Assembly (NCBI GenBank): GCA_964019655.1
Contig: CAXHTR010000007.1
Span: 645,308 to 709,307 of the forward strand
From: Perkinsela sp. pyNocScin1
Lineage: Eukaryota; Euglenozoa; Kinetoplastea; Prokinetoplastida; Perkinselidae
DNA: 64,000 nucleotides
Reading direction: 5' to 3'
Each line of letters starts with the position of its first letter. Position 1 is the stretch's first letter. The notes under the pieces are model-generated. The model was given only the letters and a program-made list of their open reading frames with translations, was not told where the DNA came from and searched no databases. The translations under genes and the position numbers were made by a program. This document shows positions 9,283 through 18,288 of this stretch, in pieces.

Positions 9283-10374
9283 TTACGCTGTCAAAATATC
9301 ATCAAGCGCAGCCAGTGCCCCTTTCTCTGGACTTCTCTTCTTCTTTGCATTCATAGTACGAATAACTGTGCTTTTATTCTGCACTTGGTCCAAATTGTAC
9401 CACTCGCCTTTGGAACATACCAGGGTGCGTCCTTCTTGACCTGGAAATAGAACACCGCCGACCTCCGCCAAGTCTTCAGACCGCACCCAGTAGTGCGAGT
9501 GGTTGCCTGTAGCATCGAAAAAATCGCGCATCTTGTGGGCGTCCTGTCGTGAGAAATAGGTACGGTTGCAGATATCAGTGCTTTCGTTTCGGACTTTATG
9601 GCGGCAAAATGCAGAAAAGGCTGCGAGCGGATCCTCCAGCTCACAGATATTGTAAAAGTGGTCGCCTACACGATGCGCATCATAAATCTGAATACCTGTC
9701 GCACCATCTCGGAGTGTTGCATTGATATCATCAATCTTTCGCGCTGGCACCCACAAGGGCTGTGTAAAGCCATTGCGTCTTTGATAGTCATAAAGTCTAT
9801 TTTGCATTCTGAGTGGGATAACTTTTGACCCTATGATATTGCGTGCAATGTTGCACAGCTGCTTGTAGAGGGCCTCAGGGGCGTTCGTCTGTTCGATATT
9901 GTACAGCTTGAAGTCGTAGCCGGGAACTGAAACACCAATGCTTCCCTTTTCCACAAAGTACCGGTTATGAAATAGACAAAAGATATATTTGCGAGTTATC
10001 CATATGCGACTCTCAAAGTTCATCTTGGTTGCGTGTTCGTGGAGAATGCTTTGCTGGTCAAAGTTGAATGGGCGCCCCGGGCGGCAGAAAAAGTGGCGCA
10101 TGTAGAGAAAGTAGTCGAAAAGTGCCATGGGCTTGGATGTCTGCTCGATATTTAAGTAAGCTCGCTCCCTTGGGGTTCCTTTGGCGTCGAAGACTGCAAG
10201 TGCACTTGGAAGTATGAAATTTCCTGCGGGCTTGATGAGTCCGCATCGCAGTATATGGTACAGCGCAGCACGGTCGACCCAAAATGGGTATTTGAATCTT
10301 TTGCACTGGTATGCATGCCACAGCTGCTGCACGTAAATGCGCTTGCCGGTAAGAATGTCAATGGCGATTCTCAT
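9283..10374 (-). CDS. ArdC-N-like four-repeat protein, copy 1 (Tc38/p38-like, 363 aa)
   Basis: Four copies of one 70-90 residue unit make up nearly the whole protein, at about residues 5-80, 95-165, 170-245 and 260-330. Each unit has a start like L-T/S-G-K, a P-x-W-V/A or R-I-W-I aromatic core, and ends in F/Y-N-I-x-Q-T-x-x-P (YLNIEQTS, YNIEQTNAP, YNICELEDP, YNLDQVQN). This order of motifs matches the ArdC N-terminal ssDNA-binding domain known from bacterial mobile elements and from the kinetoplastid Tc38/p38 proteins that bind kinetoplast DNA. The assignment comes from motif memory, not a search. Binding of single-stranded (kinetoplast) DNA is therefore inferred. The tail KKKRSPEKGALAALDDIL recurs in the two neighbours. 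No clear targeting peptide is visible. Confidence 0.65.
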   Translation of the reverse strand: MRIAIDILTGKRIYVQQLWHAYQCKRFKYPFWVDRAALYHILRCGLIKPAGNFILPSALAVFDAKGTPRERAYLNIEQTSKPMALFDYFLYMRHFFCRPGRPFNFDQQSILHEHATKMNFESRIWITRKYIFCLFHNRYFVEKGSIGVSVPGYDFKLYNIEQTNAPEALYKQLCNIARNIIGSKVIPLRMQNRLYDYQRRNGFTQPLWVPARKIDDINATLRDGATGIQIYDAHRVGDHFYNICELEDPLAAFSAFCRHKVRNESTDICNRTYFSRQDAHKMRDFFDATGNHSHYWVRSEDLAEVGGVLFPGQEGRTLVCSKGEWYNLDQVQNKSTVIRTMNAKKKRSPEKGALAALDDILTA

Positions 10375-10533
10375 GCTGGATGTCCTCGGAAAGTTAATTT
10401 GCCTGATGCATTGTATTGATAATGAAAAGGATGCTATTGAACTCTTATGAAGGGTGGTAATTGAAAACGATTGAAATTAGGCATAATCTTCACTATCTAT
10501 GAAAAACTATCAATTTTCTCTATAGCAAGATCA

Positions 10534-11721
10534 TTAGAACAAAAATTTATCTTTTATTACATCTAAGCTTTCATCTGGGTCATTCAGTATTGTATCAAGT
10601 ATACTTGATGAACCTGAGTGGACTTTCTTCTGCTTGCATCGAATCTGGTATATCTTCTGCAGAACCTTCTGATAGTCGTGAATTTGGTGTAAATTGTACC
10701 ACTCAGACCCTGCGCATTCGACTGTTTTCCCAGCCTCTTTATGTCGGCACTCTGCATCAACAAGATACATATCGGAAGCTCGAATCCAGAAGCGAGACCT
10801 TTTATTTTGCTGATGGAGCATTGTGACCTCTTGGCGAGAGAATTTGTGCCGGTCGAATACGTCAAGGTTCGCAAAACGATTGTGTCTCTCCTCACAGTAA
10901 ACCCGATACGCACTCAATGGGTCAACAAGCTGTGAAATGTTGTAGAACACTTGTGCTTTTCCAGCGATGATTACATGCACGCCTGTGGCATCTTTTTGCA
11001 GGGGAACACCAATGCTCGCAGTCTCGAAAGATTTGCACCAAAGTGCTTGAGAAAAATTTTGTTTTCTCTGAAATGCGATGAGAGTCTCCCATGCATCTGT
11101 GGGGAGAACTTTTCCTCCGATAATTGCTCTCGGTGCATTTTCAATTCGAAATTTCAAATCTTGAGGTGCATTCGTTTGCATGATATTGAACAGCTCGTAT
11201 TTGCAGTGCGGCAGTAAAAAGCCTTTCGATGATAAAAGAGTCAACTCTTCTGAGCTATGAAACTCGAAAAGATACTTCTTTGTCACCCATATACGCTCTG
11301 TAAATCCAGCCTGTACCGTAATCTCTTCAAGTAAACACTGCGTTTTTGAGTGAAATAGTCGTCCTGTGCTATCAAAGTGCCTTTTGTACAAGAAATGCTG
11401 GAAGAGTGCACTTGGATCAGTCACATCCGATATATTGTAGAAGTTAAGAGATCCCAGAAATTGGATTACTGCATCGATTGGCCTAGAACCTTTGCAGATG
11501 TCGATACCTTTGACATTGAGAATGGGCGATTTGATGAAGTACTCCAAACTTTCTGCGTCAGCCCAAAAGGGGTACGAAACGATGCCATGATGATACGTAA
11601 AATTAAGTGTTGGGCTGTGTATGGGTTTGCCGCTCAGTATGTCAAACGCCATGCGACTCCTCATGTGTGCATGCTCAATTTTGAAAAAATTATAATCTGA
11701 ATCAAAGTGACGATGCTCCAA
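10534..11721 (-). CDS. ArdC-N-like four-repeat protein, copy 2 (395 aa)
   Basis: Collinear paralogue of copy 1: unit 1 at about 24-110 (FDILSGKPI ... YPFWAD ... FYNISDVTDP), unit 2 at 125-200 (ERIWVTKKYLF ... LFNIMQTNAP), unit 3 at 205-285 (IIGGKVLP ... FYNISQLVDPLSAY), unit 4 at 290-360 (HKFSRQEV ... RFWIRASDM ... WYNLHQIHD). The frame opens at ATG 11721; in-frame ATGs at 11664 and 11652 would start just before unit 1, as in copy 1, so the start is uncertain. The C-terminal tail S-S-S-I-L-D-T-I-L resembles those of the other copies. The gap to copy 1 is 159 bp. Sequence divergence between copies is high, so the duplication is old. Confidence 0.65.
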   Translation of the reverse strand: MEHRHFDSDYNFFKIEHAHMRSRMAFDILSGKPIHSPTLNFTYHHGIVSYPFWADAESLEYFIKSPILNVKGIDICKGSRPIDAVIQFLGSLNFYNISDVTDPSALFQHFLYKRHFDSTGRLFHSKTQCLLEEITVQAGFTERIWVTKKYLFEFHSSEELTLLSSKGFLLPHCKYELFNIMQTNAPQDLKFRIENAPRAIIGGKVLPTDAWETLIAFQRKQNFSQALWCKSFETASIGVPLQKDATGVHVIIAGKAQVFYNISQLVDPLSAYRVYCEERHNRFANLDVFDRHKFSRQEVTMLHQQNKRSRFWIRASDMYLVDAECRHKEAGKTVECAGSEWYNLHQIHDYQKVLQKIYQIRCKQKKVHSGSSSILDTILNDPDESLDVIKDKFLF

Positions 11722-11872
11722 ATTTGATCGAAACTAGAGAAATTTCACAAATACATACAATTGGTATTTTCAAGAAACGGCTTCAATGTTTACTAAAAGT
11801 TCTACTATTCTCTAAAATATCGATGTAGCATATGATATAAGCTAAATTCAATGAACCATCTAGTAATTACTA

Positions 11873-13036
11873 TCAATTTCCTTCTTCTTCCATAATAGAA
11901 TCAAGTAAGCCGAGCGCCCCTCTCTTCTTATAACGAATCCATCGATTCCGCGCACGTCGCATAACGTCCGAAGCGTTTCTCATCTGATTCAAATTGTATA
12001 CTTCGCCGCGCGAGCAGTGTACACTACAACCTCTGTACTGCGGCATACATACAGCCCCAACTAAATGCATATCCTGAGCACGGATCCAGAAGGGTGAGTT
12101 CGTCCCGCAACAAACCTGAAAAGATTGTAGAATTTTCGCGTCATTGATGAAGAACCGATTCCTCGTCACTACATCTATACACGATGATCGCAGCCGTTTA
12201 TGCTCAAGAAAAGAGCGGTATACAGCAAGAGGATTGGCTAAGGCGTCGATATTGTACCACGTTTCTTTGCTCACTGGCGCACGTCTACTTTCGATAGTAA
12301 TGCCCTCGGCATCCTTTTTAAGGGTAAATTCCCAATTATTTACTTCACTCAATGTACACCAAAGAGGAAATGGCAGGCCTTTTTGTCTCTGATATGCACA
12401 CAAGCCTTGGTGCACCTGTTTCGAGAGTATTTTTCCACGAATAAGCGACCATGGGACGTTGTAGAGGCGATAATCGAGAAGGCTGGGGTCACTCGTCTGT
12501 GCAATATTGTAAAAGGGAAACGGAAAGCCTGGTAAGAAAAGGCCACATGCATTTTTGTCGATTGTTATTTCACCAGGAAACATTGTTTCCATGAAACTCC
12601 GCTCGACCCATTGCCTTGATGGAAGGTTATTCTCCTTCATGTGCGCACTAAGGGCACTGTGATGGTGAAACCGGAAGAGTCTCCCGAAGCTGTGGAAATG
12701 TCGCTTGTACAAGAAGTAGTCGAAAAGAATCTGTGGGTCTGAAATCTGCTCAATATTGTAAAACTCACGAACGCCGTAAAAGCCTACATTTGCTCAGGTA
12801 GGGAGTGCATTCGGTAGAATTGTAGTACCTTTGGGGTTGCTTTCATCGGACCGGAGAAACGCCTCTACGTCGGATTTTTCCGCCCAGAACGGATACTGAA
12901 ACCTACCCACTTGCCACAGTTGTGACAGTCTTAAAGCACGTATAAAGTTTCCGCTTAGGATATCGGTCGCAAATATCGTGTGAGAAGGGCCGCCAAAGTA
13001 CATTGATACAGCATATCTACAAAAAGAAGATATCAC
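11873..13036 (-). pseudogene. ArdC-N-like four-repeat protein, copy 3, broken by one in-frame TGA
   Basis: Translation from 13036 runs through unit 1 (TDILSGNFIRAL ... YPFWAEKSD ... ILPNALPT), meets TGA at 12796-12794, and continues in the same frame into the end of unit 1 (FYNIEQISDPQILFDYFLYK) and units 2-4 to the stop at 11873. No frameshift is needed and the remaining 280 or so codons are clean, with conserved motifs (RQWVERSFME, PLWCTLSEV, SPFWIRAQDM, VYNLNQMRN). The stop falls in the loop that varies in the other two copies. It may be a very recent nonsense mutation, a sequencing error or a read-through site. The downstream part alone, if translated from an internal start, would lack unit 1. 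Confidence 0.7.
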
Positions 13037-13116
13037 GAGTTGATCTCAGAATCTCATCGTGTTCTACTTTTCTTCTCATCGCTTTCTACTTTTGGTTTGG
13101 TTATCTTCATCGATAT

Positions 13117-13839
13117 TTACATAATGGAGAACAGCCGTAACCTGAGCCTTTCTGGCATTTCGTTTGGCCGAATAAAATCTGAAAAATTGTTGTCTTCGAG
13201 CCGAACGTTGCATATGAGAGGCGGCAGCGATGTCAGGTCAACGACCCCCGACAGCTGATTGGTATGCAAAAAAAGGTGCATGAACCCCTGCGGAAGAGCC
13301 TTCAAGTTGATGGACCCTGAAAATTGATTTTCAGCGAGATTCAATCGCTGAAGAAGGCTTGGGAGGCGTTCAAGGTACAAACTCCCCGAAAAAGCGTTCT
13401 CAGCCGCCCCAAGCTCTTGCAGCGTCTCCGGCAACGTGCGAAGGTCCAAGCTTCCCGTTAGCTCGTTCGTCGAGAGCTCAAGCGTTGCCAAGCGCGGTGG
13501 TAGCGCAGCTGTATCGATTGTCCCTGTGATCTGATTGTCGTAAACGCTCAGCTCACGCAAACCCTGCGGGAGAACAGCGATGGCTAGTGTCCCTTGGATA
13601 CCTTTGTCCCCCCAGTCGATGTTCATCAGCCTATTTGTGCGCCTGCCGATGCGCAGGCCTGACCAGCGCCCAATGCCGATAAAGTCGCCGTTCACATCCT
13701 TAAAGTTTGTAAAGATGGGTGATTGCAAATCTTGGACAAAAAGCTCCATGCGTGCTTGCTCGGACAGGCTGTTTAGGTCAACACGGCCACAAGCTGTCGT
13801 GTCAGCGAGAAGTGTGAAAAGCATCAGAAAGATGATCAA
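13117..13839 (-). CDS. LRR family protein, 240 aa
   Basis: ATG at 13839 gives MIIFLMLFTLLADTTACGRVD, a strongly hydrophobic leader, then the canonical box SLSEQARMELFVQDL. The cap has lost its cysteines and become basic (GRWSGLRIGRRTNR). Six very regular repeats follow, with a short tail (FIRPNEMPERLRLRLFSIM). It lies next to the broken ArdC-N gene and is the first LRR gene after that island. Confidence 0.8.
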   Translation of the reverse strand: MIIFLMLFTLLADTTACGRVDLNSLSEQARMELFVQDLQSPIFTNFKDVNGDFIGIGRWSGLRIGRRTNRLMNIDWGDKGIQGTLAIAVLPQGLRELSVYDNQITGTIDTAALPPRLATLELSTNELTGSLDLRTLPETLQELGAAENAFSGSLYLERLPSLLQRLNLAENQFSGSINLKALPQGFMHLFLHTNQLSGVVDLTSLPPLICNVRLEDNNFSDFIRPNEMPERLRLRLFSIM

Positions 13840-13956
13840 AGGCTAAAAATGAGAAAAACAAGTGGTTGTTGTAAAATCATTGACTTGAAGCATAGGATCG
13901 ATCTGGCCCTTTTCTTGGCCCTGCCAAGAACTATGCCAAACACCATAGCATCTTTT

Positions 13957-14823
13957 TTATGAGTCAAGTAAAAACCGACTACTCGGATGTGTGTTCCCAT
14001 CTTCATCGACGATATGGGTGATTGGGCTGCTCTTCAAAATAACATACATATTCTTTAAATCTTTCGAAAGCGTCGCACGTGGGTCAAAATCATTATTTCC
14101 AGCATTGAAATACCCATACCGCAGCGCTTTTGTTAGCCGAAATTCCCCGCAGAATTTATTGTTCTTAATGTCGAGTACCTCCAGGCTATCCGGAAGACTT
14201 CCAAAGTTCAATTTCCCAAAAAAATTGTTTTTGCTCAGGAAGAGGACCTTCAAGCCTTTCGGAAGGCTCTCGAGGGAGATACTTCCGAAAAAATTATTTT
14301 TGTCCACCTTCAAACGTTGAATAGAAGAGGGAAGGGCAGTCAAGTCGCACCCACCCGTGAAATTATTGCCATGAATATCAAACTCACGCAACACCGAAGG
14401 CAATGTGCGAAGATCCACTGTTCCTGCAAAGCTGAGATCCGTTATGTGGAAATGGTCCAGTTTGTGTGGTAGCAAAGATGTCTGCAGCGTCCCTGTGAGC
14501 TTTCCTCCATTATACATTGAATCGCAGACAAGTTTGAATTTCGTCACTTGTGGCGGCATGTAGTCAATTGTCACTGTCCCTTGAACATACGCCGTGACGG
14601 TTTTCTCGATTTCAGTTACATTTTTCAATTCATCGCATCGCACGCATTCCCACTCGCAAACATCTTTGAAATAGCCTTCAGCATCCTGATTCTGAAAGTG
14701 CTTCATCTGCTTGTCCTTTGGAATTCCCGAGAAGAGCATCTCCACAAGTGTTTGGTCCGGGAGGAGGTCATAGTCGAGACGGCCGAGGGCCTGTGGGTCA
14801 GATGCGATGAAAAGGTGGAGCAT
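13957..14823 (-). CDS. LRR family protein, 288 aa
   Basis: ATG at 14823: MLHLFIASDPQALGRLDYD, box LLPDQTLVEMLFSGI. The cap is VCEWECVRCDELKN, with cysteines kept. The first repeats are irregular (YVQGTVTIDYMPPQVTKFKLV), followed by six regular ones. The tail is longer than usual (about 45 residues: NDFDPRATLSKDLKNMYV ... HIVDEDGNTHPSS) and resembles the 'VVDETGEKHE' tail of the pseudogene at 22786-23667 and 'VVDEEGNIID' at 30780-31610, so a subgroup shares this C-terminus. Confidence 0.8.
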   Translation of the reverse strand: MLHLFIASDPQALGRLDYDLLPDQTLVEMLFSGIPKDKQMKHFQNQDAEGYFKDVCEWECVRCDELKNVTEIEKTVTAYVQGTVTIDYMPPQVTKFKLVCDSMYNGGKLTGTLQTSLLPHKLDHFHITDLSFAGTVDLRTLPSVLREFDIHGNNFTGGCDLTALPSSIQRLKVDKNNFFGSISLESLPKGLKVLFLSKNNFFGKLNFGSLPDSLEVLDIKNNKFCGEFRLTKALRYGYFNAGNNDFDPRATLSKDLKNMYVILKSSPITHIVDEDGNTHPSSRFLLDS

Positions 14824-15130
14824 AAGATGAGATTTACGTATGAAGATAACGAATGAAGACGCGAATGCAAATAAAAATTTTCAAGTAGAAAAACTTTTAC
14901 TGCGCAATTCTTACTTTTTACGATGGATAAGCCCACCTACAACCGCATGAGACGAAATATCTCTCATCCCCGACTTATCCCGATATGATTTATTAACGTC
15001 TCGCTCTACTTTTTTGCCTGGACATACACTTCAGTTGCTTGTTGACTATTCAGAAAATCATCTGAACGCCCATGCTATCTAATGACCACGGGTCACTAAA
15101 ACAAGAACTCATGGCTTGCCCTCATACCAC
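14824..15130. other. Intergenic, nothing recognised
   Basis: 307 bp between an LRR gene and the ferredoxin gene. AT-rich, with no ORF of substance and no RNA motif seen. Confidence 0.5.
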
Positions 15131-15478
15131 TTACTCTCCCGGAATATCCACGAGCGCATCCCGCATCGCTTCCGTCACAACCACCTGGCACGCGAGCCGC
15201 GAGCGATTCATGACGCGATGAGCGGCAGTGTCGAGCATGTCCGCTTCATCTTCCTTGATCGCCGGAAGTGACGAGTGCAGTTCTGGCGATATATGCACGT
15301 GGCATGTCGAGCACGCGCATGTACCGTCGCACGCAGACTCGAGCTCAACGCGGTGCAGGCGAGCGTTCTGCATGATCGATACCCCAGTAGTGGCTGCGAT
15401 GACCTTTGTCTCGCCGTCGAACGATCGAAACTTGATTGGGACAGTCTTTTCGAAAATTTTGAGGGATTTTCGCAGCAT
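15131..15478 (-). CDS. Mitochondrial [2Fe-2S] ferredoxin (adrenodoxin type)
   Basis: A small electron carrier, expected in the mitochondrial matrix, feeding electrons to Fe-S cluster assembly or heme A synthesis. The cluster ligands are visible: ACDGTCACSTCHVHI (C-x5-C-x2-C) and the fourth cysteine in RLACQVVV. The domain starts VPIKFRSFDGETKVI and includes the acidic D-E-A-D-M-L-D helix that docks the reductase. The start at 15478 (MLRKSLKIFEKT) gives a short basic targeting presequence; a start at 15508 adds ten residues. The gene is 63 bp downstream of bS18m and belongs to the small mitochondrial island at 15.1-18.3 kb. Confidence 0.92.
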   Translation of the reverse strand: MLRKSLKIFEKTVPIKFRSFDGETKVIAATTGVSIMQNARLHRVELESACDGTCACSTCHVHISPELHSSLPAIKEDEADMLDTAAHRVMNRSRLACQVVVTEAMRDALVDIPGE

Positions 15479-15571
15479 TGAAGCATAGAAATGAGTGAAT
15501 TTTGTCAATTCCTTTAAATTTCAAAATAGAGAACTTTTTTTTATGAGATAGGCACGAGCCAAACTCCATTT

Positions 15572-16519
15572 TTACAGCGGCTTATTCTTTCTCGGCGTCG
15601 TCGCGTTACCTATGCGCTGCTTCTTGTCTGAGGCGTAGAGGAACGGGTTCCGCCGCAGACCAGCGGCGCTCATGAGCCCGGGCACGGTCGACATAGAAGC
15701 GTCACCCGTGATGTCCCGGTGCTCGCTGCCCAGCAGGCCCTCGCGCGGGTGGTTCTCAGGCTTCGCGCGGCTCGAGAACGTCGGCGTCTCGTAGCCGTCG
15801 GCCATCATGCGCTCCGACGGGCGGGTCTGCACAAGCTTCGAGTCCTGGCGGGAGCGCTCGATGCCGTCGAAGTAGGACTTGATGCGGTACGTCTGCAGCC
15901 AGTGGAAACAGAACTTTTCGAGCGTTTGCTTCGTCTGCGCCTGGTGCGAGACGTAGTCTGCGAGGTTGGCCGCCTTCTTATTAGTCTGCAGGCGGTGCCA
16001 GAAGGGGTTGCCATACTTTGGGAAGAGCCCGAGGGTCTTGGCCTGGGTGACGGCCTGCTGGAGGCGCTTGTGGGCCTCGGGCGAGAGCCTCAGGACGTCA
16101 CGGGGGTAGTACGTGCCAGCGCGCGTGAGGTACTTGCAGAAAACCTTTGGGTTCTTGTAGTTGAGCTTCATATAGACCTCGTCCTCGGGGATGGCGAAGT
16201 GCAGCTGGTCCTTGTCCATCAGCGCTGGCGGCTGCGCGCAGCGGAATTGCTGGAACGAGACGTTGCCGGCGAGCTCACCCGTGCGCCAGCGATGCAGCGA
16301 GGAGAAGATGTGCTCGTCGGGGAATTTGCTGTAGTGGAGCTGGACTGACTCGCCCATCGTCCAACCGCGGCTGCCCTCGTCCATCCCGCGGTACATGGGT
16401 GCCTCGAACTTCTTCGTCGTGAAAGGCGTCGCGTCGTGCTTGCTGAGGTGCTGGAAGTAGTCGTTCCAGGGCTTCTGGCACGCGGCGAAGATGGCTGTGT
16501 GCTCGGCATAGCGGGACAT
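15572..16519 (-). CDS. Mitochondrial ribosomal protein bS18m-like
   Basis: The centre of this 315-residue protein (about residues 128-175) reads as ribosomal protein S18: Y-K-N-P-K-V-F-C-K-Y-L-T, then G-T-Y-Y-P-R-D-V-L-R-L-S, then KRLQQAVTQAKTLGLFPKYG, matching the S18 pattern of L-x-x-F-L-T, I-x-P-R-R-x-T-G-L-S and L-x-x-A-I-K-x-A-R-x-L-G-L-L-P. The first 125 and last 140 residues are extensions with no match I know, which fits kinetoplastid mitoribosomal proteins, where long extensions are common. Codon use is GC-rich, like the other single-copy genes and unlike the LRR genes. The assignment rests on this one block. Confidence 0.65.
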   Translation of the reverse strand: MSRYAEHTAIFAACQKPWNDYFQHLSKHDATPFTTKKFEAPMYRGMDEGSRGWTMGESVQLHYSKFPDEHIFSSLHRWRTGELAGNVSFQQFRCAQPPALMDKDQLHFAIPEDEVYMKLNYKNPKVFCKYLTRAGTYYPRDVLRLSPEAHKRLQQAVTQAKTLGLFPKYGNPFWHRLQTNKKAANLADYVSHQAQTKQTLEKFCFHWLQTYRIKSYFDGIERSRQDSKLVQTRPSERMMADGYETPTFSSRAKPENHPREGLLGSEHRDITGDASMSTVPGLMSAAGLRRNPFLYASDKKQRIGNATTPRKNKPL

Positions 16520-16650
16520 GCGTCAGAAAATATTGAAATCAAAGAGGATAGATCAGATTTTTACATTGGCATAGTATTGCTATCAGACATTCAGTCCATT
16601 TACCCGACTACTGATACAAAGTTATCACAAATCGCAGACATTCAGTTGCT

Positions 16651-17121
16651 CTAGCGCCTTTGGAATCTGCTCTTCTTTTGTTTTACTTCCACATGATGAA
16701 CGGCGGCGATTTCGTTCGTGTGCAAAAATGCTTCGTATTCCTTCATATTATCTGCGGAATGTGCACCCTCGAGCTGGGTTTCACCAGGTCCATCTTTTCC
16801 GTGTTCCCAGAGCTTCGCGAAGAAATGCCATCCTTGCATGATCTTTGCTGTGGATTCGCAGTCTAAAGACGATATTTCATTCTCGGGAATGTTCTTGACA
16901 TCATTCCACGCGAAAGCAAGAATTTTCGTCTTCGTTTCGTCTTGTTCAGTACCATAAATTGACTTCAACGTATCAAGCCTGTGTCCAATGCTCTGCGCAG
17001 AATAAAAGTTTACCGGTAAAGCGTCAGATTTTATGACACAATAGGATCTTCTGAGCTGAAAATAGTCAAGTGAACGCCCTTGGCGTCTCTTTAAAAGGGC
17101 TCCTCGAAGAAGAGGTATCAT
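16651..17121 (-). CDS. Hypothetical protein, probable mitochondrial, 156 aa
   Basis: I do not recognise this protein. The start was placed at ATG 17121 because the residues that follow (MIPLLRGALLKRRQGRSLDY) make a basic, amphipathic presequence typical of mitochondrial import; the frame is open back to 17211. The body has no transmembrane segment and includes WHFFAKLWEHGKDGPGETQ and a lysine/arginine-rich end (KQKKSRFQRR). It sits between bS18m and the GT11 gene, both predicted mitochondrial. Confidence 0.5.
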   Translation of the reverse strand: MIPLLRGALLKRRQGRSLDYFQLRRSYCVIKSDALPVNFYSAQSIGHRLDTLKSIYGTEQDETKTKILAFAWNDVKNIPENEISSLDCESTAKIMQGWHFFAKLWEHGKDGPGETQLEGAHSADNMKEYEAFLHTNEIAAVHHVEVKQKKSRFQRR

Positions 17122-17274
17122 TTTTACAGAATTTAGAGAGACATTGAAAGAAAGCCAGACGTGGAAGCCTATTGGGCTAGATTTACTTGTATAGGATGCA
17201 TTAATGGTCAACTTTCCTTACTACCCTCATAATATAGCAAGACCTTTGGAAAGTTTAGTGTGCAGAGCGATGCA

Positions 17275-18288
17275 TCATACCAGTGTCCATTTTTCAAATT
17301 GGATATTCGGTGATCTTCCCACGAACCATTTTCTGGGAGCAATTACCCGATTCAGTGGTTTGCTATTTAGATATGCTCCCCACCAACTAAACGAGCTATT
17401 GGCTATTATAAGATCATCGCACAAAGACATGGCAAGGAGCTCCAAGTAATCTTCTTTAATGTTACTTATCTGTACTGCTTCGAGGTCCTTAGAAAAGAGA
17501 GGGTATCTACTTCGCAGCATATCTCTAAATAACTCACCGTAAACTTTATCCTCAGTGAATATCACTACGCGGAATTCTAATAATCCTGATGAGCTGGAGT
17601 TATCCAGAAGTTGTGCTCCATACAACGCTTCAATAGCTTGAAAATAGTAATTTTGTGGTGAGAGTATTGGAAATACGTCGCGCATTGTCAAATAATCCCC
17701 ACGACGAATGTGAATTCCTAAAATTTTTTGTCTTTGAGTATCTTGAGACTGATTCTTTTGGTGTAAAAGCATCGTTTCCAGACACTTTTGAGCTCTGGCT
17801 ATGTACCCTTTGGGGACAATCAAGCTTTTTACTTGCTGTTCAAAGTCATCAAAATAGATAGCAGATTGGAAAAACCCTCGTAATACAGATGTCTTATTCC
17901 GCTGCGATACTATGATCTTGTGTTCCGGGCTTGTTTCTGGTATAACAATAGCATCTGACGGAATTTGACTTGAATTATCTGCACTTTTACTAAGCATTGG
18001 AATAGTCGAATCTACAAATCTCATCTTTGGTGATATGTTTTGGAGCATTGAATCCCAATATACCGGTCGAGGGTGTGCACAGCTATCGCTAAAAGATACA
18101 TGTGGTACAGAAAGATTCATTCGATTTCTGAGCGCTGTTGCAACGCCTGTTGCGATGAGAAATAGCTGGTTTCCAAGACCTCCAACAATCGGAACATGTA
18201 TGCTTCCTACTGCACTGTTGCACATTTTAGATCTTAAATGCTGGATAGTTTTTCTTGCTGTTAAAGAAAAATCCCAAGTGAAATTCAA
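17275..18288 (-). CDS. Glycosyltransferase family 11 (alpha-1,2-fucosyltransferase-like)
   Basis: Transfers fucose from GDP-fucose to a glycan. GT11 motifs are in order: the N-terminal G-G-L-G-N-Q-L-F (about residues 35-42), H-I-R-R-G-D-Y (GDP-fucose binding; GIHIRRGDYLTM near residue 196), and the C-terminal IIANSSFSWWGAYLN followed by APRKWF. Usual type II Golgi enzymes have an N-terminal membrane anchor; here the N-terminus (MNFTWDFSLTARKTIQHLRS) has none and looks more like a targeting presequence. In trypanosomatids the GT11 enzyme FUT1 is reported to be mitochondrial and essential, which fits this gene's neighbours. It is AT-rich compared with the bS18m gene. It is the last minus-strand gene before a 500-bp strand switch. 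Confidence 0.88.
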   Translation of the reverse strand: MNFTWDFSLTARKTIQHLRSKMCNSAVGSIHVPIVGGLGNQLFLIATGVATALRNRMNLSVPHVSFSDSCAHPRPVYWDSMLQNISPKMRFVDSTIPMLSKSADNSSQIPSDAIVIPETSPEHKIIVSQRNKTSVLRGFFQSAIYFDDFEQQVKSLIVPKGYIARAQKCLETMLLHQKNQSQDTQRQKILGIHIRRGDYLTMRDVFPILSPQNYYFQAIEALYGAQLLDNSSSSGLLEFRVVIFTEDKVYGELFRDMLRSRYPLFSKDLEAVQISNIKEDYLELLAMSLCDDLIIANSSFSWWGAYLNSKPLNRVIAPRKWFVGRSPNIQFEKWTLV

